DNA from: CAYMKL01 sp964390805
Lineage (GTDB): Bacteria; Chloroflexota; Anaerolineae; VGOG01
Length of the DNA: 17,865 bases
Direction: 5' to 3'
Assembly: GCA_964390805.1 (NCBI GenBank)
Contig: CAYMKL010000135.1
Location: 1-17,865 of the forward strand
Shown in pieces: positions 1-6,588 of the stretch. The position numbers were made by a program, and so were the translations under genes. The stretch's first letter is position 1. Each line of letters starts with the position of its first letter. The notes beneath the pieces were generated by a model. The model searched no databases. It was not told the DNA's origin and saw nothing but the letters and a program-made list of their open reading frames with translations.

Positions 1-637
1 GCTGAGTTTGCTGAAAAAGACAGGGCTTTCAGCGAAGTCAGCGAGGTTCAGCGCGTTCAGCGGTTCAGAGACATGGATCGCTCGTAGGTCTGAATCGCTG
101 AGGCCGCTGAGGGGCGCTGAGTTTGCTGAAAAAGACAGGGCTTTCAGCGAAGTCAGCGAGGTTCAGCGCGATCAGCGGTTCAGAGACATGGATCGCTCGT
201 AGAGTTAGAATCGCTGAAGCCGCTGAGGGGCGCTGAGTTCGCTGAAAAAGATAGGGCTTTCAGCTAACTCAGTGAGGTTCAGCGCGTTCAGCGGTTCAGA
301 GACATAGGCCGCTGGTGGTCTGAATCGCTGAAGCCGCTGATGGCCGCTGAGTTCGCTGAAAAAGAAAGAGCTTTCAGCTAACTCAGCGAGGTTCAGCGCG
401 ATCAGCGGTTCAGAGACATGGGCCGCTCGTAGGTCTGAATCGCTGAGGCCGCTGAGGGGCGCTGAGTTTGCTGAAAAAGATAGGGCTTTCAGCGAAGTCA
501 GCGGGGTTCAGCGCATTCAGCGGTTCAGAGACATGGGCCGCTGCTAGGTCTGAATCGCTGAGACCACTGATGATCGCTGAAGTCGCTGAAAGCTGGTGTC
601 CTCAGCGGGTTCAGTGGAGTTCAGCGCACTCAGCGAT
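1..637. repeat. Tandem array of ~115-bp palindromic units (CGCTGA/TCAGCG words)
   Basis: Units begin at about 1, 116, 232, 346 and 461, with a degenerate sixth from about 576, so the period is 114-116 bp. The left edge is cut by the window. Each unit has a left arm of CGCTGA words spaced about 10 nt apart and a right arm of TCAGCG words spaced 9-10 nt apart, which are reverse complements. The arms meet at a short loop: for example GCTGAAA at 125-131 pairs with TTTCAGC at 142-148 around a 10-nt loop, and imperfect pairing extends to about 90-183. A less symmetric spacer of about 20 nt separates successive palindromes. Short open frames across the array are by-products of the repeat. No gene is seen here. 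The array stops just before a nuclease-like gene whose far side carries the same words. Confidence 0.9.
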
Positions 638-665
638 TCGAAGAGCTTGACTTGAAAGGAGACGC

Positions 666-1067
666 ATGATCAAGCCGCAGTATGTTCGTGAGGGATACCC
701 CCTGTCCGAGGTCACAGCCAAGATCATCAAAGCAGCCAAAGTAGTGCACAAGGTGCTCGGCCCAGGCTTCGAAGAGGTCATCTATCAACGTGCTCTGGCT
801 CTGGAGTTCCCCGCCCACGGATTGGACTTCTCCCGCGAGGTGTGGATTGACGTGTACTACAAGGGGAGGAAGATCGGTCGTAAGCGAGTGGACTTCGTCG
901 TTGATGAGGTATTGGTCGAGATCAAGGCCAAAGCTGCCTTGGAAGACGTAGACTTTGTGCAGACCCTTTCCTACCTCAAAGCCTCTGACTACAAAGTTGC
1001 TCTGCTGCTGAACTTCGGAGCCAAGCGCCTGCAAATCAAGCGGATCGTGTACGAGACGGCACGCTGA
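666..1067 (+). CDS. GxxExxY-family protein, predicted PD-(D/E)XK nuclease
   Basis: A 133-residue protein close to the usual length (about 125) of the GxxExxY family. The defining motif is G34-F-E-E37-V-I-Y40. Downstream are D76 (in RVDF), E85-I-K87 (in VEIKAK) and Q99-T-L-S-Y103. Together with E37 these fit a RecB-like PD-(D/E)XK core: helix-A acid, D...ExK, then QxxxY. The active site therefore looks intact, although I know of no established biochemical role for the family. The start is ATG 666, with AGGAG at 657-661. A longer antisense frame (630-1181) has no recognisable motif. The gene is flanked on both sides by TCAGCG-word repeats, which suggests it forms one unit with them. A nuclease fold is well supported; a role in maintaining or moving the repeats is inference. 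Confidence 0.85.
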   Translation: MIKPQYVREGYPLSEVTAKIIKAAKVVHKVLGPGFEEVIYQRALALEFPAHGLDFSREVWIDVYYKGRKIGRKRVDFVVDEVLVEIKAKAALEDVDFVQTLSYLKASDYKVALLLNFGAKRLQIKRIVYETAR

Positions 1068-1075
1068 CGATAACC

Positions 1076-1112
1076 TCAGCGAGTTCAGCGGAGTCAGCGT
1101 GCTCAGCGGTTC
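1076..1112. repeat. TCAGCG-word repeats on the far side of the GxxExxY gene
   Basis: Four TCAGC(G) words spaced about 9-10 nt apart follow the stop codon of the GxxExxY gene. They match the right arm of the 115-bp units upstream. Only the TCAGCG arm is present, with no CGCTGA arm, so this is a partial unit. It ends just before the -35 box of the next promoter. Confidence 0.8.
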
Positions 1113-1128
1113 CATGCGCCCTGTCAGT

Positions 1129-1157
1129 TTGACAGCTTCCTTGAGATGTGCTATAGT
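1129..1157 (+). promoter_or_regulatory. Sigma70-type promoter P1, twin of P2
   Basis: TTGACA (1129-1134) and TATAGT (1152-1157) are separated by 17 nt, with an extended -10 TG at 1149-1150. The 40-nt segment 1126-1165 matches the promoter at 6412-6451 at 36 of 40 positions, including most of the normally unconserved spacer. That conservation suggests an operator or recent duplication. I see no clear dyad. It should drive the amidohydrolase and the downstream importer genes. Confidence 0.8.
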
Positions 1158-1192
1158 TGATTCGACTCCACTACAACCCAAAAGGGTCCCCG

Positions 1193-2137
1193 ATGTACCA
1201 GGATTTCAGAATCGTAGACTTTCACGCCCACTTTCCCACCAGCCGCCTCTGGTTTGGACGCACCGACCGATGGACACAGTTGGCGAAGAAAATCGGCGAG
1301 CGCCGCGTCAGGCTGATCCGCGAGCAGGCCAGGGCCTATAACCTGGAGTGGCGACGAGCCTGGGGCTTTCCTGCCCCGGAGGCAGAGTCACCTACCGACG
1401 AGGAGCAGGCCGACCGCTGGGCCGCTGAGGTGGACCGCTACGGATTGGACAAAGTCGTCTTTGTCACCGGCGGCGATAACGATCACCTGGCCTACCTGGT
1501 GAACCGCCATCCGCACAAGTTCATCGGCTTCGCTCATCACGATCCCTTTGAAGAGAACGCCGCCGAGGAGTTGGAGCGGGCAGTGACGGAGCTAGGGATG
1601 CGCGGTTACAAAGTGCTGGCTCCGGCCCTGGATCGAGACCTGGACGACGAGGCGGCCTTTCCCGTGTGGGAGGTGGCGGCCAAGCACAGTATTCCGGTGT
1701 TGATTCACTTCGGCATCATGGGCGGCGGTGGCGGCATCGCTTACCACCCCAACATCAGCCCTCTCAAGTTGCATAACATCGCCAGAGCTTTCCCCGACGT
1801 GAACTTCGTTGTGCCCCACTTTGGTTGTACCTACATCTTTGACACGCTTCAACTCTGTTGGGCTTGCCGAAACGTCTACGTAGACACCTCCGGTTCCAAT
1901 CAATGGATCCGCTGGATGCCGGAGGAGTGGACGGTGAAGCGGCTCTATCGCAAATACCTGGAGACCATCGGCCCCGACCGCATTCTCTTCGGCACCGATT
2001 CCAGTTGGTTCCCGCGTGGCTTCGCCGTGCGCTACCTGCAAGACCAGATTCGCGATTTGGTGTACCTGGGAGTGAGTCACGAGGCAATGCAAAAGATCCT
2101 GGCCGGCAACGCGGCACGCCTGCTCAAGATCGAGTAA
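1193..2137 (+). CDS. Amidohydrolase-family metal-dependent hydrolase (Amidohydro_2 type)
   Basis: A 314-residue TIM-barrel hydrolase of the amidohydrolase superfamily. The metal-ligand pattern is visible: H11-A-H13 at the end of strand 1, a possible K140 in RGYK, H172 (LIHFG), H209 (VPHFG) and D269 (FGTDS). There is no signal peptide, so it is cytoplasmic. ATG 1193 is chosen because AAAGGG lies 7 nt upstream and the HxH strand begins a few residues in. An in-frame TTG at 1157 overlaps the -10 box and would sit at or before the transcription start. It is the first gene after promoter P1, and the next gene is a sugar-type solute-binding protein 101 bp away with no terminator between. It probably hydrolyses something linked to the imported substrate. 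Family members act as decarboxylases, lactonases or C-O/C-N hydrolases, and I cannot tell which this is. Confidence 0.88.
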   Translation: MYQDFRIVDFHAHFPTSRLWFGRTDRWTQLAKKIGERRVRLIREQARAYNLEWRRAWGFPAPEAESPTDEEQADRWAAEVDRYGLDKVVFVTGGDNDHLAYLVNRHPHKFIGFAHHDPFEENAAEELERAVTELGMRGYKVLAPALDRDLDDEAAFPVWEVAAKHSIPVLIHFGIMGGGGGIAYHPNISPLKLHNIARAFPDVNFVVPHFGCTYIFDTLQLCWACRNVYVDTSGSNQWIRWMPEEWTVKRLYRKYLETIGPDRILFGTDSSWFPRGFAVRYLQDQIRDLVYLGVSHEAMQKILAGNAARLLKIE

Positions 2138-2139
2138 GG

Positions 2140-2242
2140 AAAGGGGGTGATAGACCGACACAGACAGACCTATAGGGGATATTGGCTCTGCCAGTATCCA
2201 ATCGCTCCACCAAAACTATGCAAAAGGAGGAAAGGAAAATGA
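2140..2242 (+). promoter_or_regulatory. Leader of solute-binding gene 1: strong Shine-Dalgarno-like element and leader ORF
   Basis: AAAGGGGGTGAT (2140-2151) can pair with essentially the whole anti-Shine-Dalgarno tail, with one G-U pair. The GTG inside it (2147) opens a 31-codon frame that runs to a TGA (2240-2242) overlapping the ATG of the solute-binding gene (ATGA). The same 12-nt element, the same frame relation and the same ATGA overlap occur before the second solute-binding gene (6489-6588). The gene's own site, AAAGGAGGAAAGG, lies inside the frame at about 2223-2235. The leader could encode a coupling peptide, or the element could be a standby ribosome site. No standard start lies at ideal spacing from the element, so translation is uncertain. 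Confidence 0.45.
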
Positions 2243-3642
2243 GAAAGCTCGTATCGTTACTGCTCGTTGTCATGGCCCTGACCACCCTCGTGACCGCATG
2301 CGCTACGCCTACACCTGAGGTGATCGAAAAGGAGGTAGTCGTCGAGAAAGAGGTTCCGGTCACCGTCGAGGTGGAGAAGGAGAAGATCGTCGAGAAGCCA
2401 GTCGTCGAGACCGTGGTCGTGGAGAAGGAAGTGGAAAAGGGCGTCACCATTGAGTACTGGCAGTACTTCTACGACGCTCGCGTAGATGCCATGAACCGCC
2501 TCATCCAGCAGTTCGAGGGCGAAAACCCCGACATCCACGTCAAACACACCAACTTCCCCTACGCGGACTACCGAGACAAGATAGCCGCCTCGGTGCCGGC
2601 CGGAGTTGGCCCGGACGTCGCCACCCTCTACTATGGCTGGATGCCGCTCTGGGTGGACTCCGGCTACCTGGTTCCCCTGCCCGAGGACGAGTTCCCGCCC
2701 TCAATGATCGAGAGCGAGTTCTCGCCGCTGGTGCAGGCTGGCAAGTTCGAGGGCAAGTACTGGGCCATCCCCACCGCCGTCCGCACCCTGTCCCTGTTCT
2801 GGAACAAGGATCTCTTTGTCGCCGCCGGCCTGGATCCGGAAGTCCCGCCCACGACGTTGGACGAGTTCGTGGACTACGCCAAGAAGCTCACCAAGCTAGA
2901 CGCCAACGGCGACTACGAGATCATGGGCTACGCTGTGCAGATGGACGGGCAGGCCCACCACTGGTATCGAGAGATTCTCACTCGCCAGTTTGGCCAGGTG
3001 CCACAGAGCGAGGACGGACGCAAGATTCAGTGGAACGCCTCCGAGGGCGGCTATGAAGCTTGGGAGTGGCTGTGCCAGTTCGAGACCGAGTACAAGACCG
3101 GCACCAATGACCTGTTCGACGGCGCGACAGAGGCCTTCTACCAGGGCAAGCTGGCCTTGCACATTGACGGTTCCTTCCGCCTGGGCTCCCTTGTCGTGAA
3201 CGCACCTGACCTGAACTATGGCGTTGCGCCTATGCCCATCGGGCCTAGTGGTGAACTGACGACCTTCGGTTCTTTCTGGACTCACGGCCTGACCAACAAG
3301 GCCGCCTCTGACCCGAAGCGGCTGGAAGCGGCGATCAAGTTCCTCAAGTTCATCACCACCGACGAGGCCATGGCACTTTGGGTAGACAAGGTCGGCGAGT
3401 TGCCGGCGCGGCTGGAAGCCGCCAGCGACCCCGATTTGCTGGCTGACCCCAAGCTCGGTGCCTTTGCCAAACAACTCCCCTACGCCTACGCGACCTTCTT
3501 TGTCAACGAGAGCGACGACCGCCAGGCGCTCATTGACGCCTATGACACCGTGCGCTTGACCGGCGAAGACCCGCGCGCTGCGCTGGACGAAGCTGTCGAG
3601 AAAGTCCAGGCCCTGTTCGACGAGTTCTGGGCTACGCATTAG
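2239..3642 (+). CDS. Extracellular solute-binding lipoprotein, carbohydrate ABC importer (family 1)
   Basis: 467 residues. A lipoprotein signal peptide (residues 1-20) ends in LVTA-C21, so the mature protein is anchored to the cell surface. Residues about 26-68 form an unusual tether of repeated Val-Glu-Lys words (for example EVIEKEV, VPVTVEVEKE), followed by a periplasmic-binding fold typical of sugar-binding family 1. The domain starts near VTIEYW and contains hallmarks such as GKYWAIPTA, LFWNKDLF and a D-x-N-G-D loop (DANGDYE). ATG 2239 has a strong Shine-Dalgarno site and begins the signal peptide directly; an in-frame TTG at 2182 would add 19 residues before it and is rejected. It captures substrate for the permeases at 3918 and 4840. 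The substrate cannot be read from sequence; a sugar, oligosaccharide or polyol is most likely. Confidence 0.92.
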   Translation: MRKLVSLLLVVMALTTLVTACATPTPEVIEKEVVVEKEVPVTVEVEKEKIVEKPVVETVVVEKEVEKGVTIEYWQYFYDARVDAMNRLIQQFEGENPDIHVKHTNFPYADYRDKIAASVPAGVGPDVATLYYGWMPLWVDSGYLVPLPEDEFPPSMIESEFSPLVQAGKFEGKYWAIPTAVRTLSLFWNKDLFVAAGLDPEVPPTTLDEFVDYAKKLTKLDANGDYEIMGYAVQMDGQAHHWYREILTRQFGQVPQSEDGRKIQWNASEGGYEAWEWLCQFETEYKTGTNDLFDGATEAFYQGKLALHIDGSFRLGSLVVNAPDLNYGVAPMPIGPSGELTTFGSFWTHGLTNKAASDPKRLEAAIKFLKFITTDEAMALWVDKVGELPARLEAASDPDLLADPKLGAFAKQLPYAYATFFVNESDDRQALIDAYDTVRLTGEDPRAALDEAVEKVQALFDEFWATH

Positions 3643-3654
3643 CGACCCACCTGC

Positions 3655-3684
3655 GGAGGCAGGGGGCGTGTTCCCCCTGCCTCC
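3655..3684 (+). other. Perfect 12-bp stem-loop after the solute-binding gene
   Basis: GGAGGCAGGGGG (3655-3666) and CCCCCTGCCTCC (3673-3684) are exact reverse complements around a 6-nt loop. No T-run follows, so it is not a classical terminator. In importer operons such hairpins after the binding-protein gene often protect its mRNA from 3' decay and lower permease output. That role is inferred here. Confidence 0.75.
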
Positions 3685-3759
3685 CATGCAGTGCTCTCTC
3701 AAGAATCGAGAGCGCTTTCGACAGAACGCCGCAGTGGGTATCTGGACAGTGTTAAGTGG

Positions 3760-3873
3760 GTGTCGTTGCGAGGCGGTTTTTGCCGAAGCAATCTCCTCCA
3801 ATGTATGCGGGGGATTGCTTCCCTTCGACAAGCTCAGGACAGGCGTCGCAAGACCCGCTCCTCGCAATGACAC
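3760..3873. repeat. Palindromic interspersed element (MITE/REP-like), 114 bp
   Basis: The ends GTGTCGTTGCGAGG (3760-3773) and CCTCGCAATGACAC (3860-3873) are inverted repeats with one mismatch. Inside them GAAGCAATC (3785-3793) is inverted against GATTGCTTC further in. The layout matches the nested TTGCGAGG...GAAGCAATC non-coding repeats I recognise from environmental bacterial genomes. There is no transposase. It lies between the solute-binding and permease genes and contains a copy of the CCCTTCGACAAGCTCAGGAC repeat. The rest of the 275-bp gap 3643-3917 holds only the stem-loop at 3655. Confidence 0.75.
3821..3840. repeat. CCTTCGACAAGCTCAGG dispersed repeat, intergenic copy
   Basis: This 20-bp sequence is the exact reverse complement of 11901-11920, which lies in frame inside the phosphodiester glycosidase gene. 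A diverged copy lies at 15397-15419 inside the ECF ATPase gene. Here it is nested within the larger palindromic element. Confidence 0.85.
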
Positions 3874-3917
3874 TTGGCGCGTGATTTGACATTGTCGAGG
3901 TGTAAGGAGCGTTGGAC

Positions 3918-4829
3918 ATGTCAAACAGATTGAGTCTGCGTCACCGTAGACAGCTTTGGGCCTATGCTTTCATTCTCATCCCGCTGTTTTTCTTTCTCTC
4001 GATTCGCATCGGCCCGACGTTGTTCGCCCTCAATGTCAGCGTGCGAGAATGGAACATCCTCTCTCCGGAAAAGCCGTTTGTTGGCCTGGCCAACTTCGAG
4101 AAGATCTGGCAGGATTTTCAAAACCCCAAGTCTGTAGTGCGCCACGCCTTTCAGAATACGTTTGCCTACGTCATCATCGGCGTACCCACACAACTGGTGC
4201 TGGCCCTGGTCATCGCGCTGATGCTGGATCGCATCAACAAACTGGTTGGTCTGTTCCGGGCCATCTATTTCATCCCCTTTGTCACCTCCACGGTCGCCAT
4301 CTCCTGGGTTTGGCGCTGGATGTATCAACCGCGCTTTGGGCCGATCAATCTGTTTCTTGGTTTCCTCAATCTGCCTGAACAGAATTTTCTGCGTGACCCC
4401 GATCAGGCACTGCTCTCCATCGCCGCCGTGGCCATCTGGCAGGGACTGGGCTTTGCCATTATCATTTTCCTGGCCGGCCTGAAGCAGATTCCGCAGATGT
4501 ACTACGAAGCCGCAAGGATTGATGGCGCCAGCCGTTGGCAGCTTTTCCGCCACGTCACCCTGCCCTTGTTGAACCCCACCATCGTCTACCTGGTGGTGCT
4601 GCAAAGCATCAGGTTCCTGCGCATGTTCACCCAGGTGATCAACATGACGCGCCAGGGAGACGGCGGCCCACTCAACAGCACGGTGACAGTGGTGCTGCAC
4701 ATGTACCGTGAGGGCTTTGGCCGATACAAGATGGGCTCCGCCGCTGCCCTCATGGTGGTGCTGTTCTTGATCATTATGGTGATTACCCTGGTGCAGATGC
4801 GTCTGCTGACGCGACGGGTTGAATACTAG
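3918..4829 (+). CDS. Carbohydrate ABC importer permease, MalF type
   Basis: 303 residues with about six hydrophobic membrane segments, the first at about residues 14-36. The cytoplasmic coupling loop (EAA motif) reads EAARIDGASRWQLF from residue 197 and ends in LPLLNP near 220; this loop docks the shared ATPase. The protein forms half of the inner-membrane channel with the MalG-type partner encoded 10 bp downstream. ATG 3918 is preferred because TAAGGAG lies 9 nt upstream; an in-frame TTG at 3912 is too close to it. It is separated from its solute-binding gene by a hairpin and an interspersed repeat, so it is probably expressed less strongly than the binding protein. Confidence 0.93.
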   Translation: MSNRLSLRHRRQLWAYAFILIPLFFFLSIRIGPTLFALNVSVREWNILSPEKPFVGLANFEKIWQDFQNPKSVVRHAFQNTFAYVIIGVPTQLVLALVIALMLDRINKLVGLFRAIYFIPFVTSTVAISWVWRWMYQPRFGPINLFLGFLNLPEQNFLRDPDQALLSIAAVAIWQGLGFAIIIFLAGLKQIPQMYYEAARIDGASRWQLFRHVTLPLLNPTIVYLVVLQSIRFLRMFTQVINMTRQGDGGPLNSTVTVVLHMYREGFGRYKMGSAAALMVVLFLIIMVITLVQMRLLTRRVEY

Positions 4830-4839
4830 GAGGTGACAA

Positions 4840-5712
4840 ATGGCAGTCGGTGTGGAGCAGAAGACTCTGGGAAGGGGATTTGAGATGAGCCAACGGCGGT
4901 CTGAAGCCATTATCAAGGCGATCTGCTACTTCTTCTTGATCTTGGGCGGCCTCACAATGGTTGTGCCCTTTGTCTGGATGATCGCCACCTCTTTCAAGCC
5001 AGCTTCCGAAATCTACATGGGCAACTTCTTTCCCAAGGCAGCGACCTTTGACAATTACAGACAGGTCGTTCTCAAAACGCTCTTTCCGCGCTGGTACCTT
5101 AACAGCTTCATTTGCGCCACCCTAAGCACCCTCAGTGTGGTCTTCTTCGATTCGCTGGCCGGCTACACCCTGGCCAAGTACGACTTCGCTGGAAAAAACA
5201 TCATCTTTGTGCTCATTCTGAGCACCCTGATGGTGCCTACCGAGATGTTGATCATCCCCTGGTACATCATGTCGGTCAATCTTGACTGGGCGGACACCTA
5301 CTGGGGCATCATCTTTCCCGGAGTGATCACCGCCGGCGGCATCTTTCTGATGCGGCAGTTCATGTCTGGCGTGCCCAACGACCTGATGGACGCGGCGCGG
5401 ATAGATGGCGTCTCAGAGTTTGGGCTCTACTGGCGCGTGGCGTTGCCCTTGGTCAAACCCGCCCTGGCGGCTCTTGCCATCTTCAACTTTCTGGGCAACT
5501 GGAACGCCTACATCTGGCCGCTCATCGTTTCCAGCGCGCGGGATATGCTCACCCTGCCGGTGGGCCTGGGTTTCTTTTCTGGCGAGGACACCGCCGCGTG
5601 GCATCTGATCATGACGGCCAATACACTGTCGGTAGTGCCCCTGCTGGCTGTCTTTGTGGTCTTCCAGCGTCAGATCATCGAGGGTATTGCTCTGACGGGC
5701 CTCAAAGGATAG
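4840..5712 (+). CDS. Carbohydrate ABC importer permease, MalG type
   Basis: 290 residues with six predicted membrane segments. The conserved coupling loop DAARIDGVSEFGLYWRV starts at residue 184, followed by LPLVKPAL. The start ATG 4840 has a near-perfect AGGAGGTGA site that overlaps the stop codon region of the MalF-type gene, so the pair is probably translationally coupled. A second in-frame ATG at residue 16 is possible, but its upstream site is weaker. It forms the heterodimeric channel with the preceding permease. No ATPase gene follows, which implies an MsmX/UgpC-like shared ATPase elsewhere in the genome. Confidence 0.93.
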   Translation: MAVGVEQKTLGRGFEMSQRRSEAIIKAICYFFLILGGLTMVVPFVWMIATSFKPASEIYMGNFFPKAATFDNYRQVVLKTLFPRWYLNSFICATLSTLSVVFFDSLAGYTLAKYDFAGKNIIFVLILSTLMVPTEMLIIPWYIMSVNLDWADTYWGIIFPGVITAGGIFLMRQFMSGVPNDLMDAARIDGVSEFGLYWRVALPLVKPALAALAIFNFLGNWNAYIWPLIVSSARDMLTLPVGLGFFSGEDTAAWHLIMTANTLSVVPLLAVFVVFQRQIIEGIALTGLKG

Positions 5713-5722
5713 GTTCAACGCT

Positions 5723-6325
5723 ATGCCCATCTCCAACCTTGACTTTCCCCACCCCCTTTACGCCGAACACGTGCTAAAGCCGTCATTTGCTGAGGCGCGG
5801 ATGCATCTTGTTGACCTGATGATGGCAGCCAACAAAGCGCACGTGGTGATGCTCACCGAGCAAGGCATCCTGAGCGCCGAGGATGGCACTGCGCTGCTCC
5901 GCGCGTTGAAGCAAGTCGAGGCTGAGGCCGCTTCGCTTACAGCAGAGGCCCGCCAGTACGAGCCCGGCACTGAAGACCTCTTTACAGCGCACGAGATCGT
6001 CTCGCAATTGGTGCAACTGGCGTTGGCCCAGGGACTAGAGCCGCGCGACGTGACCTTCTCGCTGCTGGACGAGGCTGCCAAAGCCGTCATCGGCCGTCCG
6101 CTGGATCTGCCCAAAGCAACGGTGCGACAGGCTCTGGATCCGGTTCACTTTGTCGAGATACGCACGCAGCCTGGCGGCCCAGCCTTCAGAACCATGCGTG
6201 CCTGGCTGAACGAAGTCTATTGCGCACTCAAAGCCAACCGCGATTGGCTGGCCTCCGAGCAGGCCAGCCAGAAGGATGCAGCCCATGCTCTTACCCAACG
6301 AGTCGAAGTCCTGACTGGTGCGTGA
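5723..6325 (+). pseudogene. Argininosuccinate lyase-like protein lacking the catalytic core (in-frame deletion)
   Basis: A 200-residue open frame made of two parts of an argininosuccinate-lyase/fumarase-superfamily protein. Residues about 1-86 resemble the N-terminal domain (AHVVMLTEQGILS, then YEPGTEDLF). Residues about 87-200 resemble the C-terminal domain (TAHEIVSQLV, LDPVHFVEIRT, PGGPA). The central helical bundle, with the HTGRSRND-type and GSSxMPxKxNP-type catalytic segments, is absent, and intact relatives are roughly 450-500 residues. The join lies near 5978-5986 and keeps the frame. The gene starts 10 bp after the MalG-type permease, preceded by a weak AAAGGA. Either this is a decaying gene, or the shortened protein has a non-catalytic role, or the assembly lost a segment. 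The homology is recognised from memory rather than an alignment. Confidence 0.7.
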
Positions 6326-6414
6326 GGTAAGGGTAGGGTAACTACCTTGGCTGCACTTCCTCCCGCAACCGCCTACTCCCTGGCGTACTCAGTGATTCCA
6401 GGCGACCTTTTAGT

Positions 6415-6443
6415 TTGACAGCTTCCCGGAGATGTGATATAGT
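6415..6443 (+). promoter_or_regulatory. Sigma70-type promoter P2, twin of P1
   Basis: TTGACA (6415-6420) and TATAGT (6438-6443) have a 17-nt spacer and an extended -10 TG at 6435-6436. The segment 6412-6451 matches P1 at 36 of 40 positions. It drives operon 2, with a transcript start predicted near 6450 and a leader of about 135 nt before the solute-binding gene. The 89 bp between the lyase remnant and this box show nothing else I can name. Confidence 0.8.
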
Positions 6444-6488
6444 TGGTTCGAACTCGTCCCGTAATCACCGCATTAACTGCCGCGTAGC

Positions 6489-6588
6489 AAAGGGGGTGAT
6501 GCCAACGACGATGAAGCGTTTTGTGCAGGACCGATTGGCGAGGATGACCCTCGCCGCAAACATCTACTACAAGGAGGAAGAAAGATGA
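6489..6588 (+). promoter_or_regulatory. Leader of solute-binding gene 2: strong Shine-Dalgarno-like element and leader ORF
   Basis: The element AAAGGGGGTGAT (6489-6500) is identical to that at 2140-2151. In the same frame, ATG 6499 (or ATG 6511) opens a short ORF of up to 29 codons that ends at TGA 6586-6588, overlapping the ATG of the solute-binding gene. The element lies 96 nt before that ATG here and 99 nt before it in operon 1, a difference of exactly one codon. The downstream gene's AAGGAGG site is inside the ORF, so ribosomes reading the leader would arrive at the start. The peptide sequence is not conserved between the copies. Confidence 0.45.

Noticed and set aside
1..637. CRISPR array
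   Set aside because: The units are about 115 bp, nearly identical throughout and palindromic. There are no unique spacers of regular length and no cas genes.
8..650. Short open frames (starts at 8 and 468) as small proteins
   Set aside because: They arise from the repeat unit itself, have no ribosome sites, and read the same low-information words in successive units.
630..1181. 183-residue minus-strand frame opposite the GxxExxY gene
   Set aside because: It has no recognisable motif and extends into repeat DNA. The plus-strand frame has family motifs and a good ribosome site.
1157..1192. TTG 1157 as the amidohydrolase start
   Set aside because: The TTG begins at the last base of the -10 box, upstream of the expected transcript start. 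ATG 1193 has an AAAGGG site.
2182..2238. TTG 2182 as the start of solute-binding gene 1
   Set aside because: It would place 19 polar residues before a normal lipoprotein signal peptide. ATG 2239 has a strong Shine-Dalgarno site.
3668..3889. 73-residue frame between solute-binding and permease genes
   Set aside because: It lies across the hairpin and interspersed element, and its FDKLRTG segment is the translated dispersed repeat.
2896..3924. Long minus-strand frame (342 residues) across the solute-binding gene
   Set aside because: It is antisense to a clear binding-protein gene and crosses an interspersed repeat. It has no domain signal and reflects GC-rich codon bias.
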